Under the pieces are notes generated by a model. That model made no database searches. It was not told the origin of the DNA and saw nothing but the letters and a program-made list of their open reading frames with translations. A DNA stretch of 64,000 bases from Vitellaria paradoxa (lineage: Eukaryota; Streptophyta; Magnoliopsida; Ericales; Sapotaceae): NCBI GenBank assembly GCA_019916065.1, contig CM034236.1, positions 53,410,690-53,474,689 of the forward strand. Direction: 5' to 3'. Both the position numbers and the translations under genes were made by a program. Positions 45,911 through 57,125 of this stretch are shown here, one piece after another. The number at the start of each line of letters is the position of its first letter. Position 1 is the stretch's first letter.

Positions 45911-46008
45911 CTGGACAACTCTCTTGAGGATCTCCATAACCAGGAATTGAGTTTTTGAGTACTAGTTGCATATTGTCTATCGCACAAACAAGTTTCAAAA
46001 AAATAGAC

Positions 46009-46533
46009 ATGGACAATTCACAGAGCATGAGTCAGCAAGCTGGTCAGGCCGCTGGCCAGGCCAAAGGCCAAGCACAGGTGAAGATACATAGTTTTGTAGC
46101 TATATATATATATATATGTATTTGATCTTCTTCTTCTTAAATATTGTGTAGATCATTCATGTGATCATAATCATGGTGATGGTTATGATGTTTGTTTCGT
46201 TTCAGACACAGGGAAGCCAGGTGATGGGCCAGGCCGGCAATGCTATTCAATCCTGCAAGGAATCCATGCAGGAGGTTCCAATCTCTCCATTTTTATTTTT
46301 ATTTATTCATTTATTTATTTTTTTAAACTTTGGAATCATTTTACAAGATGATCTGTTTAATGATCAATTATGAATTTTGTTGTTGCAAGTAATTAGTGTT
46401 AATTAATTTGCTAATTATGAAATTATCTGTATATATATTTATATATATATATATATAGGCTGGTCAGCAGATGCAGGCTAAAACTCAGGGCGCAGTTGAT
46501 GCAGTTAAGAACGCAACTGGCACAAACAAATGA
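46009..46533 (+). CDS. KIN1/KIN2-like LEA stress protein (3 exons, 70 aa)
   Basis: Exons 46009-46077, 46206-46274 and 46459-46533 all join in phase 0 to a 70-residue protein. It starts MDNSQSMSQQAGQAAGQ, has a middle NAIQSCKESMQEAGQQMQAK and ends VKNATGTNK. Gln/Ala/Gly/Lys-rich composition, the repeated GQA words and the KESMQEAGQQM and DAVKNATG motifs are those of Arabidopsis KIN1/KIN2 and the At3g02480-type LEA proteins. These are small hydrophilic proteins induced by abscisic acid, cold and drought, probably protecting membranes or proteins. The gene was missed by simple ORF calling because each exon is only 23-25 codons. One cysteine in exon 2 is unusual for the family. The intron 2 acceptor is the end of an AT microsatellite. 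Confidence 0.92.
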
Positions 46534-48063
46534 AGCAGCCTTCAAGGATGATGGATCCATCTCTTAGTTCTATTTTTTTATTTTTTAAGTACTTTGCAGC
46601 TTATGCATGCTCTTCTCATGGAGCTTCAGATTTTTTTATTTTTATTTTTTTTGGGAGCTTCATTGTTTTCTTATTAAAGTTTCTTCTGATAATAAATTGA
46701 CTACGTATCATGGCTTCTAATTGGCACCTTCTTTTCATAGACTTTAATATTGTACACACACGTGTGTGTATATATATATATATATATGTCAGGGAGAAAT
46801 ATTTCTTCTGATGTTCAAATGAATCCCATCCAATGAATGTATCACTTAACCAAGCGTATATGGGTGCCGTATATCGACATTTAGCATGTATTTGGAGTGC
46901 GGATTTTGTAAGAGGAAAAAAAAGGGTAAAAGAAAAGATAAAAATAAAAATAAAAATAAAAATAAAAAAACCATAAAATTTTGAATATATGTTTTTATTA
47001 AATGTATTTAAAAATATAATAAAAGTAAAAGATATAGTTTAATTTAATTATTTTTAATTATTCAAATCACATTCATTTTTTTTTATTTTTTCATGACAAA
47101 TCAAGCGATATTAGAAATTTATTTCTTATAAAATTCGGATCTTTTTTTTTTTTCTTTCAACAAATCTAATCTATGCATAACTTAAATTTCATGTGTTTTC
47201 CTTTCCATTATTAAACCAAACAAAAGAAAAAAGAAATTTGAATTTCTATTCTTTTTAATTTTTTCTTGACAATTCTTAATTTGTACATAACCTTTTAGAT
47301 ATAAACAGAATCAATGTATTGAAAATTTGTCTGTTTCCAACCATGAAAGCTCCTTATCAAAATTTTGATCCAAACACAATTTTTAAGCGCAAAACAAAAT
47401 ATAATTTCTCTCCGTTTTTCCACCAATGGAAATCTTCAATTGCTTCATAATTCCTAGACCGTGCATGGGTTAAATGGCAATGTCTACAATCTCCATCAAC
47501 CATGTGGTGAACTTGCATACCCATCCAAAAAAGGGAAGATTGACATTGAATTTTGGTTATTAAATTAAAATTTAATAGTTTAAATATATTTCTTTTTTAA
47601 ATAAAAAATATATAAATGTCGACTCAATTATCATTGAACTGACAGCACACGCACGATTAAGCCTCTTACATCCGATTCTTCTATATATTTTTTTGTTAAT
47701 TTCAATTTTGACCGTTAAATGTTAGATTGTCATTAGGATAATTGAATGGGTCTAAAAAACTCATCAATATGTAAAATCTTAACCAATTGTTTTTTTCAAT
47801 TTTTTTATTTGACACTTTTAGTGCACGGTGTAATAAAATAAAATGTATTTTTTAATACATAAATTTATTTATTTTTTTGAATTTTCAAATTTCATACTTA
47901 TAAAATTTTTTCTCTTTTATTTTCCACCTCAATTAAATAATAAAAATTAAAAAAATTTTATTCTCTCTTCTTCCACTTGATTAATAAATCCACGTTACCT
48001 TTAAAACTAAGGGAAAGGCATATAAATGTATATTACTATTCTTTGTCAACTTCTCTTTTTTGA
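46534..48063. other. 3' flank of KIN-like gene and AT-rich spacer
   Basis: Contains a compound AC/GT/AT microsatellite near 46752-46786 and many A/T runs. No gene seen. Confidence 0.5.
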
Positions 48064-48570
48064 CTGTGTTTGGCACACCAAAAAGTGAGATAAAATGAAA
48101 TAAAACTTAGTTTAGAGAAATTCTTTTGCGTTTAGTGTACACAGCTCAAATCATATTTTTTAGAGATGGATGTGAAATTTCGTTCTGACAGACTGGATTT
48201 TTGTTTAAATGGATTCAAAATTTTAAGCAGGTATGACTTCTTTACACTACAAATCTGTCCAAACGGATTATAGAAACCGTTTAGATGAAAGTTGGTTGCG
48301 TGATTCCGTCGGAATGATTTTTACAATCCGTTAGAACGATTTTAAAAACACTACAAAAAATAGTCAAAGTGGGTGTCATTTGGTAGATTAGGAGTCCATG
48401 GTGAGAATGGCGAAAAAATTTTTGTTATTTAATTAATCGAATTCTAGTTATCGACTTTTTTTTAGAAAGATATTAAACGTTTTTTGAATTTTAAGAAGAT
48501 GTGAATATGTAAAATTTTATAGAGATTTTTAAAAGTTTTTAGAAATTTTTGCTGCATCAAACGCAGCATT
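48064..48570. mobile_element. AT-rich MITE-like element, related to 49117-49545
   Basis: Begins near GTGTTTGGCACACC and ends near TGCATCAAACGCAGC, so the ends are roughly inverted. It shares CAAATCATATTTTTTAGAGA and the style of CCAAACGG/CCGTTTAG words with the copy at 49117. Non-coding. Confidence 0.4.
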
Positions 48571-49116
48571 TATTTTTCTTTTTATTTTTGTTAGAAGGAA
48601 AAAGTTAAAAGGGGGAAAAGGTCTAGGGAGATTAAAGAAATAAAAATATTTGTGAAACTCTGTTTGGATGGCAAAATTTTGTTAATTTTTAATAATTTTT
48701 ATAGCATTGATATGTGTTATTTTTATGTGTTCAATAAAAATTTGAAAAAAATTAAAAGAAGTTGGTAATTTTGTGTGTGAGAAGAAAATTATGTATTTAA
48801 TAAATATTAGTAAAAAAAAAAAAAGTCGATCATCCTCCAAATTAACATCAGTTTTATCTGGTAAAATTACCTAAAATACACAAGAACAATTGAAAAGGTC
48901 CTCCAACGTTGTAGTTCTCTTCCCCCAAAAAAGGCCCTGTGTGAGGGGTAATATATTATTGCGATTTTTGTGCAGCAGCAGAACTGGCAACAAAAAAACA
49001 CGTGGATTTACCGCTGCTAATTGAGGTTTTTACATTTTCCTGATGGACTTCTTGCTATTGCCAGTTTAAAAATGGATTCTTCCACGGAAAAATTGTGTTT
49101 CCAATGGTTATAAAAA

Positions 49117-49545
49117 AAGTTTGTTTGATGCAACGAAAAATAATGAAAAATATGATTTAAAAAAATTTTTGACATTTTGTTCGTAGTAATCAAATCATAT
49201 TTTTTAGAGATGAATAATGAATTTTTTTGAGTTTTGCGTTAACTTTTTCGAGAAAGAAACTATCCAAACGGTTTTTTAGTTCCGCTAAAACGGTTCTGCA
49301 TCAAAATTTATTGAAGTGGTTAAAGAGTTTTTAGAATTTGTAGAAAAGTTATTAAATTTGTAAAATAATATTGAGATTTGTAAAAAATTTATTAGGGTTT
49401 ATAAAAATATGTTGGGTTATGTAAATATATATGAATTTATAAAAATTTTACGAAATACAAGTAGTGCAAAATGTGTTAAAAATTTTAAAAATTTTTAACA
49501 AAATTTTAATATTTTTTACTATTTTTTGAAGCACGCCCAAAATGG
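49117..49545. mobile_element. AT-rich MITE-like element, related to 48064-48570
   Basis: Begins near AGTTTGTTTGATGCAACG and ends near TTGAAGCACGCCC. It contains the same CAAATCATATTTTTTAGAGA phrase at about 49190. Non-coding, with exact ends uncertain. Confidence 0.4.
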
Positions 49546-49867
49546 GATTGCGGCAGTAAATTAGTCTAAATTAATTTAAAAATCTTAATTGTGCTTAATT
49601 TAATTTGTTTAATTTTTTGAATGGAATTTTAATTGAATTAAATTTTAGCATGTTAATTATTTCATATGAATTTAAATTTACCGAACAGATTTTAAATTAT
49701 AAATTATATTTAATTTCGCCACAAACTAATTTCGAACAATTTTTTGGCGGAGTTGTTTGTTCATTTAACGGTCAAAGATTATCCCGAAATATAAAGTTAT
49801 TATCTGGCAATAGAAGAAACACAAGGGTTTCATTTCAATAAAACCTTTCCTGTCTGAGCACTCTGCC

Positions 49868-49876
49868 AAACCCTAG
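49868..49876 (+). promoter_or_regulatory. Telo-box upstream of the second PPR gene
   Basis: AAACCCTAG ends 18 nt before the ATG, so it probably lies in the 5' UTR. This motif is common in leaders of plant genes for translation and organelle gene expression. Confidence 0.4.
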
Positions 49877-49894
49877 TTCTGAGTAATCCTGAAG

Positions 49895-51856
49895 ATGAGG
49901 AATCATCCATGGCGTTTGCTTCTTCTCCGATGTCAATATCGATCTCAACAACTCCCAATTGCCAGAAACCTGTCTCACTTCCACTCACACTCCACTTCGC
50001 CGCGCCATTTCTCTTTACTCACTCGCTCTCCTTCCCTCCTCGTTTCCCATCTTCCAGACTCCAAAAACCCTAGCTTTCGTTACTTCTCTTCGTCCGAGCT
50101 CGGTATCGAACATAAAGACTCGGATCACGTTGCCTTATTGATGGATATCTTCTCTAAGCCGCCAAGAACCGGCGACGAGATCAAGCTCGAGTTGGATTCC
50201 AACAACGTCGTCATTACCCACGAGTTGCTGTTGAAGGTTCTGCAGAGTCTCAGTGCGGCCCCCGATGTTGCCCGCAGGTTTTTCGATTGGGTTTCGGAGA
50301 GAGAAGGGGAGCGATTGAGCTCCAAGTCGTATAATTTGATGCTGGGTATACTGAGTTCAAGTGGGCGTGTGAAGGAGTTTTGGGATCTGGTTGGGATTAT
50401 GAAGAAGAAAGGGTATGGAGTGGCGAAAGGCACACATGTTAGGGTTTTGGAGAAATTTGAGGAGGAAGGACTGCATAGTGATGTGGAGAATTTGAAAGAG
50501 CTGTATGCATCAGGGTCAGTGGATAATTCGACTGAGAAGTTGTGTTCGCGTGTTTGTAAGGTTGTCAGGCGAGGAGTGTGGGGAGATGAAATTGAGAAGT
50601 CGTTACTTGAATTGAATATTACGTATTCGAGTGATTTGGTTGTGATGGTTTTAGGAAATCTTGGAACAGAATCCAACAAGGCAATGATATTTTTTCGGTG
50701 GATTCAGGAGAGCAATTTGTTTGAGCATGATGAGCGGACTCATAATGCTATGATTAAGGTATTGGGCAGAGAGGACTGCATTGACAAGTTCTGGAGAGTG
50801 GTGGATGAAATGAGGGCTGCGGGATTTGAAATTGAGAGAGACACTTATGTTGAGATTTTGGGGCGGTTCGTTAAGAGGAAGATGATAAAGGATGCAGTGG
50901 ATTTGTATGAGGTTGCGATGGGCAGTGCAAACAAGCCCTCAGTTCAGGATTGTACCTTTCTTCTGAGGAAAGTAGTTACAAGTAAGGAACTAGATATGAA
51001 TTTGTTTCTGAAGGTTGTGAAGGCTTTTACGAAGGGTGGGAATGTGTTGACCAGTTCGACTCTGGATGCAGTTCTCAAGTCTTTGACCAGTGTTGGTAGA
51101 TTCAGGGAATGCAATAAGATCTTGAAAGCAATGGAGGAAAGTGGTTTTTTGCCTAGTGCTAATTTGCAGAGAAAAATTGCCTTTCAGCTTGGTAGCAATG
51201 GCAAAAAAGAGGAAGCAAGGGAGTTTATTGATAATATGGAAACCTCTGGGTGTAATTCCCAATACAAAACATGGGCATCTTTAGTTGAAGGGTATTGTTC
51301 TTCTGGTGACCTTGATGAAGCTTCTGATTGTTTTCAGAGGATGGTTGAAAAAGAGGGGGTCTCTTGTGCTGGCTATGCTTTAGAATTGTTGGTTAAATCC
51401 TACTGCTGTAAGAACAGAGCAATGGATGCATGCAAGTTTCTGACTGATATGGTCAATGAGAAAGAGTTGAAACCTTGGCATACTACCTACAAGTTATTGA
51501 TATGCAAGTTATTGGTTCAGGGAGGTTTTAATGAAGCTTTGAACCTTTTGGGGTTGATGAAAAATCAGGGTTTCCCACCTTTCTTGGATCCATTCATTGA
51601 GTACCTTGCAAAGACTGGAACTGCTGATAAAGCTATGATGCTTCTGAATGCGGTGACTGTGAAGAGGTTCCCATCTACGCCTGTGTTTCTTCGTGTATTT
51701 GAAGCATATCTGAAGGTTGGAAGGCATAGTGAAGCACAAAATCTCCTTTCTAAATGTCCACGTTACATTAGGAATCATGCTGATGTTTTGAATCTCTTCT
51801 TTACCATGAAGTCTGAAGCTGCAGCTGCAGCTGTCCCAACTTCTGTAGCTGCTTAG
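49895..51856 (+). CDS. PPR-type protein, probably mitochondrial (653 aa)
   Basis: A single-exon ORF of 653 residues. The N-terminus (MRNHPWRLLLLRCQYRSQQL, then a Ser/His/Arg-rich stretch) is a strong mitochondrial presequence type. Degenerate PPR motifs cover about 130-640, for example SYNLMLGILSSSGRVKEFW, THNAMIKVLGREDCIDKFW and TWASLVEGYCSSGDLDEA. FFDWVSEREG and FFRWIQESNL mark two similar blocks typical of this subfamily. No E or DYW domain, so P-class. It resembles Arabidopsis At3g02490 and At5g15980 as remembered, the first of which lies near SAMDC1. The protein ends with a short Ala-rich tail encoded by GCA/GCT repeats (about 51818-51834). RNA target unknown. Confidence 0.92.
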   Translation: MRNHPWRLLLLRCQYRSQQLPIARNLSHFHSHSTSPRHFSLLTRSPSLLVSHLPDSKNPSFRYFSSSELGIEHKDSDHVALLMDIFSKPPRTGDEIKLELDSNNVVITHELLLKVLQSLSAAPDVARRFFDWVSEREGERLSSKSYNLMLGILSSSGRVKEFWDLVGIMKKKGYGVAKGTHVRVLEKFEEEGLHSDVENLKELYASGSVDNSTEKLCSRVCKVVRRGVWGDEIEKSLLELNITYSSDLVVMVLGNLGTESNKAMIFFRWIQESNLFEHDERTHNAMIKVLGREDCIDKFWRVVDEMRAAGFEIERDTYVEILGRFVKRKMIKDAVDLYEVAMGSANKPSVQDCTFLLRKVVTSKELDMNLFLKVVKAFTKGGNVLTSSTLDAVLKSLTSVGRFRECNKILKAMEESGFLPSANLQRKIAFQLGSNGKKEEAREFIDNMETSGCNSQYKTWASLVEGYCSSGDLDEASDCFQRMVEKEGVSCAGYALELLVKSYCCKNRAMDACKFLTDMVNEKELKPWHTTYKLLICKLLVQGGFNEALNLLGLMKNQGFPPFLDPFIEYLAKTGTADKAMMLLNAVTVKRFPSTPVFLRVFEAYLKVGRHSEAQNLLSKCPRYIRNHADVLNLFFTMKSEAAAAAVPTSVAA

Positions 51857-53847
51857 GATTCAGATGGTAGTAACTTGTATTTCATTTTTGTGAGGTTGTA
51901 GTAGGTATGAAATATCTTCAAAAATTTTGGTACGAAATTTTAATTCTTCCTGTTTTTTTATTTGTCAAATGTTGGAAGAAAAATCTACCTTATTTTGCAA
52001 CAACAAAGCTTAGTGTATTAAAGGACTATTGATTTCCCTTAAATGATTTTTTCTTTAGTTCTATGTGACATCTCAAACCGTTGGTGAAGGAATAAATTTG
52101 TGATAGGATCAAGGAAACAGCTTGGGAATTCATTAGCCCTAGAGGTAATTGTGTCCTGTGGTGGTGCCTAGTGCTACATCTGTACTGTAGATTTTCTTTT
52201 CAATCAGCTCAAGCTTTAAACTCTGCTTGGTAGTTTTTGAGTAAGATTCTTATTTATAGCTTGATGGGCTAAAGCATGTGCTTTTGGTGGTGCTGTACAA
52301 TGTTGCTTCATGTGGCAAGGTTGATCTGGATTTACATTGTTTTTGGGATTTTGTTGAGCATAAAAAAAAGGAGGGATATTTTTTCATAGTTTTGTTCGGT
52401 AAGATCATCTTCTTTAGAGTTTTTATACGGGTTTCATTCCCTTGATGCTTTTAATATAATCTTATTTGTTTATCAACAAAATAAAATAAAACACCTTTTT
52501 AAGTTTCCTACCTTTATTAGGGCTAGTTTTAACTTTTAATGATCCTTCACCGTCTATCCCGCTTTACTTATGAGGCCTTGTTCTTCACATGGTTATTGTA
52601 GCCTTTAATGCAACAACAAAATCCTAATTCTGGCATTTTTTTTTTTTAACATTAATGTAGTGTGAACCGTTGCTCAATTCCCAGGATTCTTGGTAGTTGC
52701 ATGACTTCTTTAAGGACTCTGTGGGAGCTGATTTTGAATATTGAAGGATTGATTGCTTGTGATTATAGAACTGCTATCTCCAGTAGTAATAGGCTTTATA
52801 AGTCATCTTTTCTCAGTTTTGTCCTTGAATTAATTTCTCGTAAATAGATTTAGAAGACATCCTTGAGTCTTAAAAATTAGAATCTTATTTAAGTCTTAGG
52901 TTTAGTATTATTGCCATACTTCAGTATTTTCTGTCAGTTAGCATTCCATCAATGGGACAGAGATTTTGTTGCCAACATATTTTATTTTCTCTCAATTTAA
53001 ATTCATAAATTCATTGAAGCATAGGTTGTACCTATTGCGGCAAATCGCCAGCTTTAGGATCTATAAGGTACTGATGATGATTTGAAATGGCACACATCTT
53101 GGTATTGAACTAGATGGAGTTTCATATTTCTGTAATAGATTGCGCTTTTATGGAAGGAGAATAATGGCTGGCAAAAAGCTGCATAAAGTCTCTTTTCAGT
53201 GTTACAAGAGGCTTGGGAACTGGTAAGAGTCTTGCCTTTGACTAAGTTGGGAGTGTTGACAAGGTGATGGCCATCCCATATTGTGTGCCCCATCATCATT
53301 GGACCTAGGAAAAAAAGGATAAAGAGAATATGCTTGTAGTGGTTTTGCGTTCTATTCATCACATACAGTTTGTTGGCAGTTATGTTTTGTTGTTCTGATT
53401 CAGTCAGGTCACTGATATCTAGTTTTAATACAGTGGAATCATGTGTTCTGTACCAGTGTACCTTTAGGAATTGGGACATAACTGACCTGATAATGTGTTT
53501 CTGTTTCTGTTTTAGTAGGCCATGGTACCTTGTTTTGAATATGTAACATGAAACTGGGAGCGATATGATCTGTTTTTGAGTGTATGTCGCCGCTATCTTG
53601 TGTCAGGATACTAAATTGTGTTAAGAGTCATAAATCATAATGTTGTGCATCAGGGCCTGGAAGCACCTTTTCCCACTTCTCTCAGGTTGAGTACAAAATT
53701 ATTTTAAGTAATGGTAATTTGTTGTTTGAAATTGAAACATCATCTAGAATGAGTTTGGTATAATTTTTAACCACTAGCATTCTCAATGTCACTTGACTGA
53801 AGGGAAGATACATAAAAATATTCAAATATTGTTTATTGTTTAGCTAA
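51857..53847. other. 3' flank of PPR gene and spacer
   Basis: Less AT-rich than other spacers and free of obvious repeats, so part of it may be 3' UTR or a degraded gene. No open frame with a recognisable motif was found on either strand. Confidence 0.4.
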
Positions 53848-54907
53848 GATGCTTAACTGCTGAAGGTGGGCATGGGAGGGGTGTCTAAGTAGAGGCTTGA
53901 GAGGGTGCTTGGATCACCACAATTGTTAAAGGTAGGCATTGGACTAGCCTTTGGAAGGGCATTCATCCATTGTGGTTTGTTTTATCTAGGTTCTTATCTT
54001 CTAAAATGTGGGTAGAGGAGATTGGGTCAAATTTTGGCAGGACCTCTAGTTAGCAGCTTGAGTGTGCGGGAGCTATTTCTGGGAATTTTTAACTTAGCCC
54101 AATGTTGAGATAGTTATGTGTCCAGTTTTTTAGATCAATAATAGTTTGAAATATTGGCATGTGCAACCCAGGAGAGAACTTTCACAATTCTTTGGGTCTT
54201 CTTGTTAGCCTCGATTCAGTAACTGTATGGGTGACAAAGATAAAGTATGATGGACACTTAAGTCAGGCGCCTTCGAGGTGATTTATTTTCCCAAGGCCTT
54301 GGAAGGGGATGGAGAAGATGGTTTCTCACGGAAGAAGGTTTGGGTTAGTGGAGTGCCTCCTAAGGTGTCTTTATTTGTGTGGTGCATCCTCCAGAGGACC
54401 CTCACAATAGGAAATCTCATCAGAAGAAAATTCATTCTGGTGAATTGGTGTTGTTATGCAATGGCAGATGAGAGTCCATTAATCATCTGTTTGTGCATTG
54501 TCAATGGGCGTATGAACTTTGGAATTTAGCTTTGGCATTCCTTGGGTTTTCTCAAATAAGGTGAAGCAACTCTTTTGGTTATGGTGGGATACAAGGATTC
54601 AGAAAAGCAAAAGGAAGGCATGAAATTTTATTCCTTTGTGCTTAACTTGGTTTATTTGGGGGGAGAGGAACAGGAAATGCTTTAGAAACACTTCGTTGTA
54701 TATACTTAAGAGCACATTTTTGGGCCTTTTGTATGGTTGGATGTCCGGAGGTATAGAGCTGGACTTGAAGAGTTTTTTGCACTATGTAGACCACATGGAT
54801 ACCTCTTAATAGCATTGTTCAGAGAGTTCTGTAATGGGGTGACATCCCTTTGATGCCTTTTTAATTCAATTTACTTATAAAAAAAAATATGATGCCTAAT
54901 TGCTGAA
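53848..54907. repeat. 17-bp target duplication flanking an L1 insertion
   Basis: GATGCTTAACTGCTGAA at 53848-53864 and GATGCCTAATTGCTGAA at 54891-54907 match at 15 of 17 positions, both differences C/T. They bracket a poly(A)-ended LINE fragment. Confidence 0.75.
53865..54890 (+). mobile_element. 5'-truncated L1-type LINE, 1026 bp
   Basis: The plus strand carries the C-terminal zinc-finger region of an L1 ORF2: VPPKVSLFVWCILQRTLT followed by GNLIRRKFILVNWCC (54353-54460), then a degraded CCHC-like stretch. Frames are broken. It ends in a short A run (54879-54887) after a TTTGATGCCTTTTTAATTCA stretch typical of plant L1 3' UTRs. The flanking 17-bp duplication defines both ends. Confidence 0.8.
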
Positions 54908-56334
54908 CCTGATTTGGTAACCTTTTTCATTTAATAGGCTTGATTATCAATAGCCTTGTAATTATTTTCTTATCTTCTCAGATCTTCTTCTCAACTGGTT
55001 ATTGTTTTTCCATTACTTTGCTCATGGTTAAACATCTAATATAATATTCCTTAGGTTACATCATGTCATGCATGAATAGCTAGAATTGAAATGTTTATGG
55101 AGTCATGGCCATTAGTTGAATGTTATTTTGGTTATTTATTTTTGTGCAGTAGGGGTGTTATAGGCAACTTGTATATGTTTTTGTTTTTTTTTTTTTTTAA
55201 AGCATTTGAAACTATGACTGCTTATTGTTTTTCTGAGGATTTTTCTCCATTGTCCATTGTATTAGGAATTGTGCAGGATTGTTTATGAGAGACAGGAAAC
55301 TGCTGCATGATGTTGTTCCATTGCATATTTTATGGTTACTACTTTCCTTTTCAGCTTTTGCTACCTCCTGCAAGATAAATCAGCATTATCATGCTTGTAG
55401 AAAATGAAAGTAAATAATTAAATAAATAAAATAAATTGACTTCTGTTAGTTATCCACCTCACTGGATCTATTCTCAATTGGAGAGATTCTTTAGCTTTAC
55501 ACTTTACCTGGCTGTGTTTCTTTGACTCAGTTTGAAAATTGGGTTTCATCGGTCCTGGGAACAAGTACCGTTGGAAAAGCCCATCCGAATTTGTTTTTCC
55601 CAACCCTTTTGTTTAAATGAGAGCTTTATTTTGAAATTCACACGAGGAGATTGTTATACATCTGGAATATTTGGTGGTGGTCTTGTGAGTTTTCCACCAT
55701 AGGAGTTGCCAGTGTTTGAAATTATTTATGCAAAAGGTTAAATTCTGCTATTTAGTTTTTTGACAACAAATTTCGAATTTTAAGATACTACTATTCAGTT
55801 AGGAAGTCTGCTTCTACAATAAAGTTTTGTGCCTTTCTTTGCTTTAAAGCAAAGGTTGAGATTCTTCTTCTCCTTTTCTATTCCCCCCCCCCCCCCCAAA
55901 AAAAATGGTTGCAAATATATTGTAGTTGGTGTGGTACAGAGTCTATCTGATAATCTGATTCCATCTCATCCGTGTCTCAGATCAGTCTTTGTGCTTTATA
56001 TCAACTAACAAACATTTGGTTGTAAGTGGTTGGTTGGTCAGAACTCTTTAGCTAATGGTTTCTCCAGCCTGTAAAGTTAGAAGTTACTCATTTCCTGTAC
56101 AAACATTAGGATTGTTACTTTAGTTCAATATTCACAAGCTGAGGTTTTCTTTAGATGGTGTTGATGTGGGGCCATGAGAGACCACTTTACTTTCTTCATT
56201 TGTTGACGAAATAAAGTGAAGGTAGGGCTTGCCTGTTGGAGCAAGAGTACTTGAGGATAAACTACATCTAGACTTCATCATGTTCAGCTGAATCATGAAT
56301 CATATTATATAAGCAGCAGGGGTTTCAACTAATA
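54908..56334. other. Spacer without identified gene
   Basis: Contains T runs, a C13-14/A8 homopolymer junction near 55884-55905 and short unsupported frames. I see nothing else. Confidence 0.45.
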
Positions 56335-57125
56335 AATAGCTTGGCTTAAAAAAAAAAAAAAGTTTGGCTCACATAAGCCTAACAAGCCAAATCCGAGCTT
56401 AAACTTGAGCCGGGATAACTCAATCTAAAAACTTGCGAGCCGATTTGAAAAAATAATGTATATATATACATATATTATAATATTTAGACACTAAGAAGCA
56501 TGTATATGGATACAAGATAAGTATGAATATGAATACGGTAATTTAAAAAAAAATGAAGACATGAATACGACAGGGATACGATAAAAAAATATAAATTTTG
56601 TATATTTTTATTAGTTATATATATGAATATAACATTCACAACAAAATTAATTTAATATATAATTCAATATACAAAATATAATAAAATATAAGTCATAAGA
56701 TTTTATCATTTTAAGAGTTCAATTACTTAAATCTAGATTTGTTTTAATCATATATTTGAAGAAAAATACTAAAATAATAGGATACGTCATGTGGCATATT
56801 TGATATGTATTTTGAAGTATCTGAAGAGTATGTGTATCTAATACGTATCGGATACGAATACGGCATTTATTTTGGAATATCTGTGCTTTCTAATTTAGAT
56901 AGAACAATGTTAGTTTTGGTTTAGTGAAATGAATTTATTTTGATTTAGTTAAGCTATTCATTTTGGTTTATAATGTTTTAGGTTAAAACGTTATTTTAGT
57001 TAATTAAACCATTCGTGAGCTGAAGTCGAGCCTAAATAATTTTTGTCGAGCCGAGGTTAAGCCCATGCAAAAGATTGAAATTGAGCTCAAGTAAGCTAAA
57101 CTTCAGCTCGATGCCACCCCTAATT
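56335..57125. repeat. Nested AT-rich repeats with GAGCC/GGCTC and GATACG ends
   Basis: The outer edges (56340-56450 and 57010-57120) carry inverted GAGCC/GGCTC and AAGCTT-type words. Inside, 56490-56580 and 56780-56890 carry inverted GGATACG/CGTATC words around an AT-rich centre. This looks like one non-autonomous element inserted in another; neither encodes protein. Confidence 0.45.

Noticed and set aside
52662..52847. Short frame downstream of the second PPR gene
   Set aside because: No start context, motif or repeat similarity that would support a gene.
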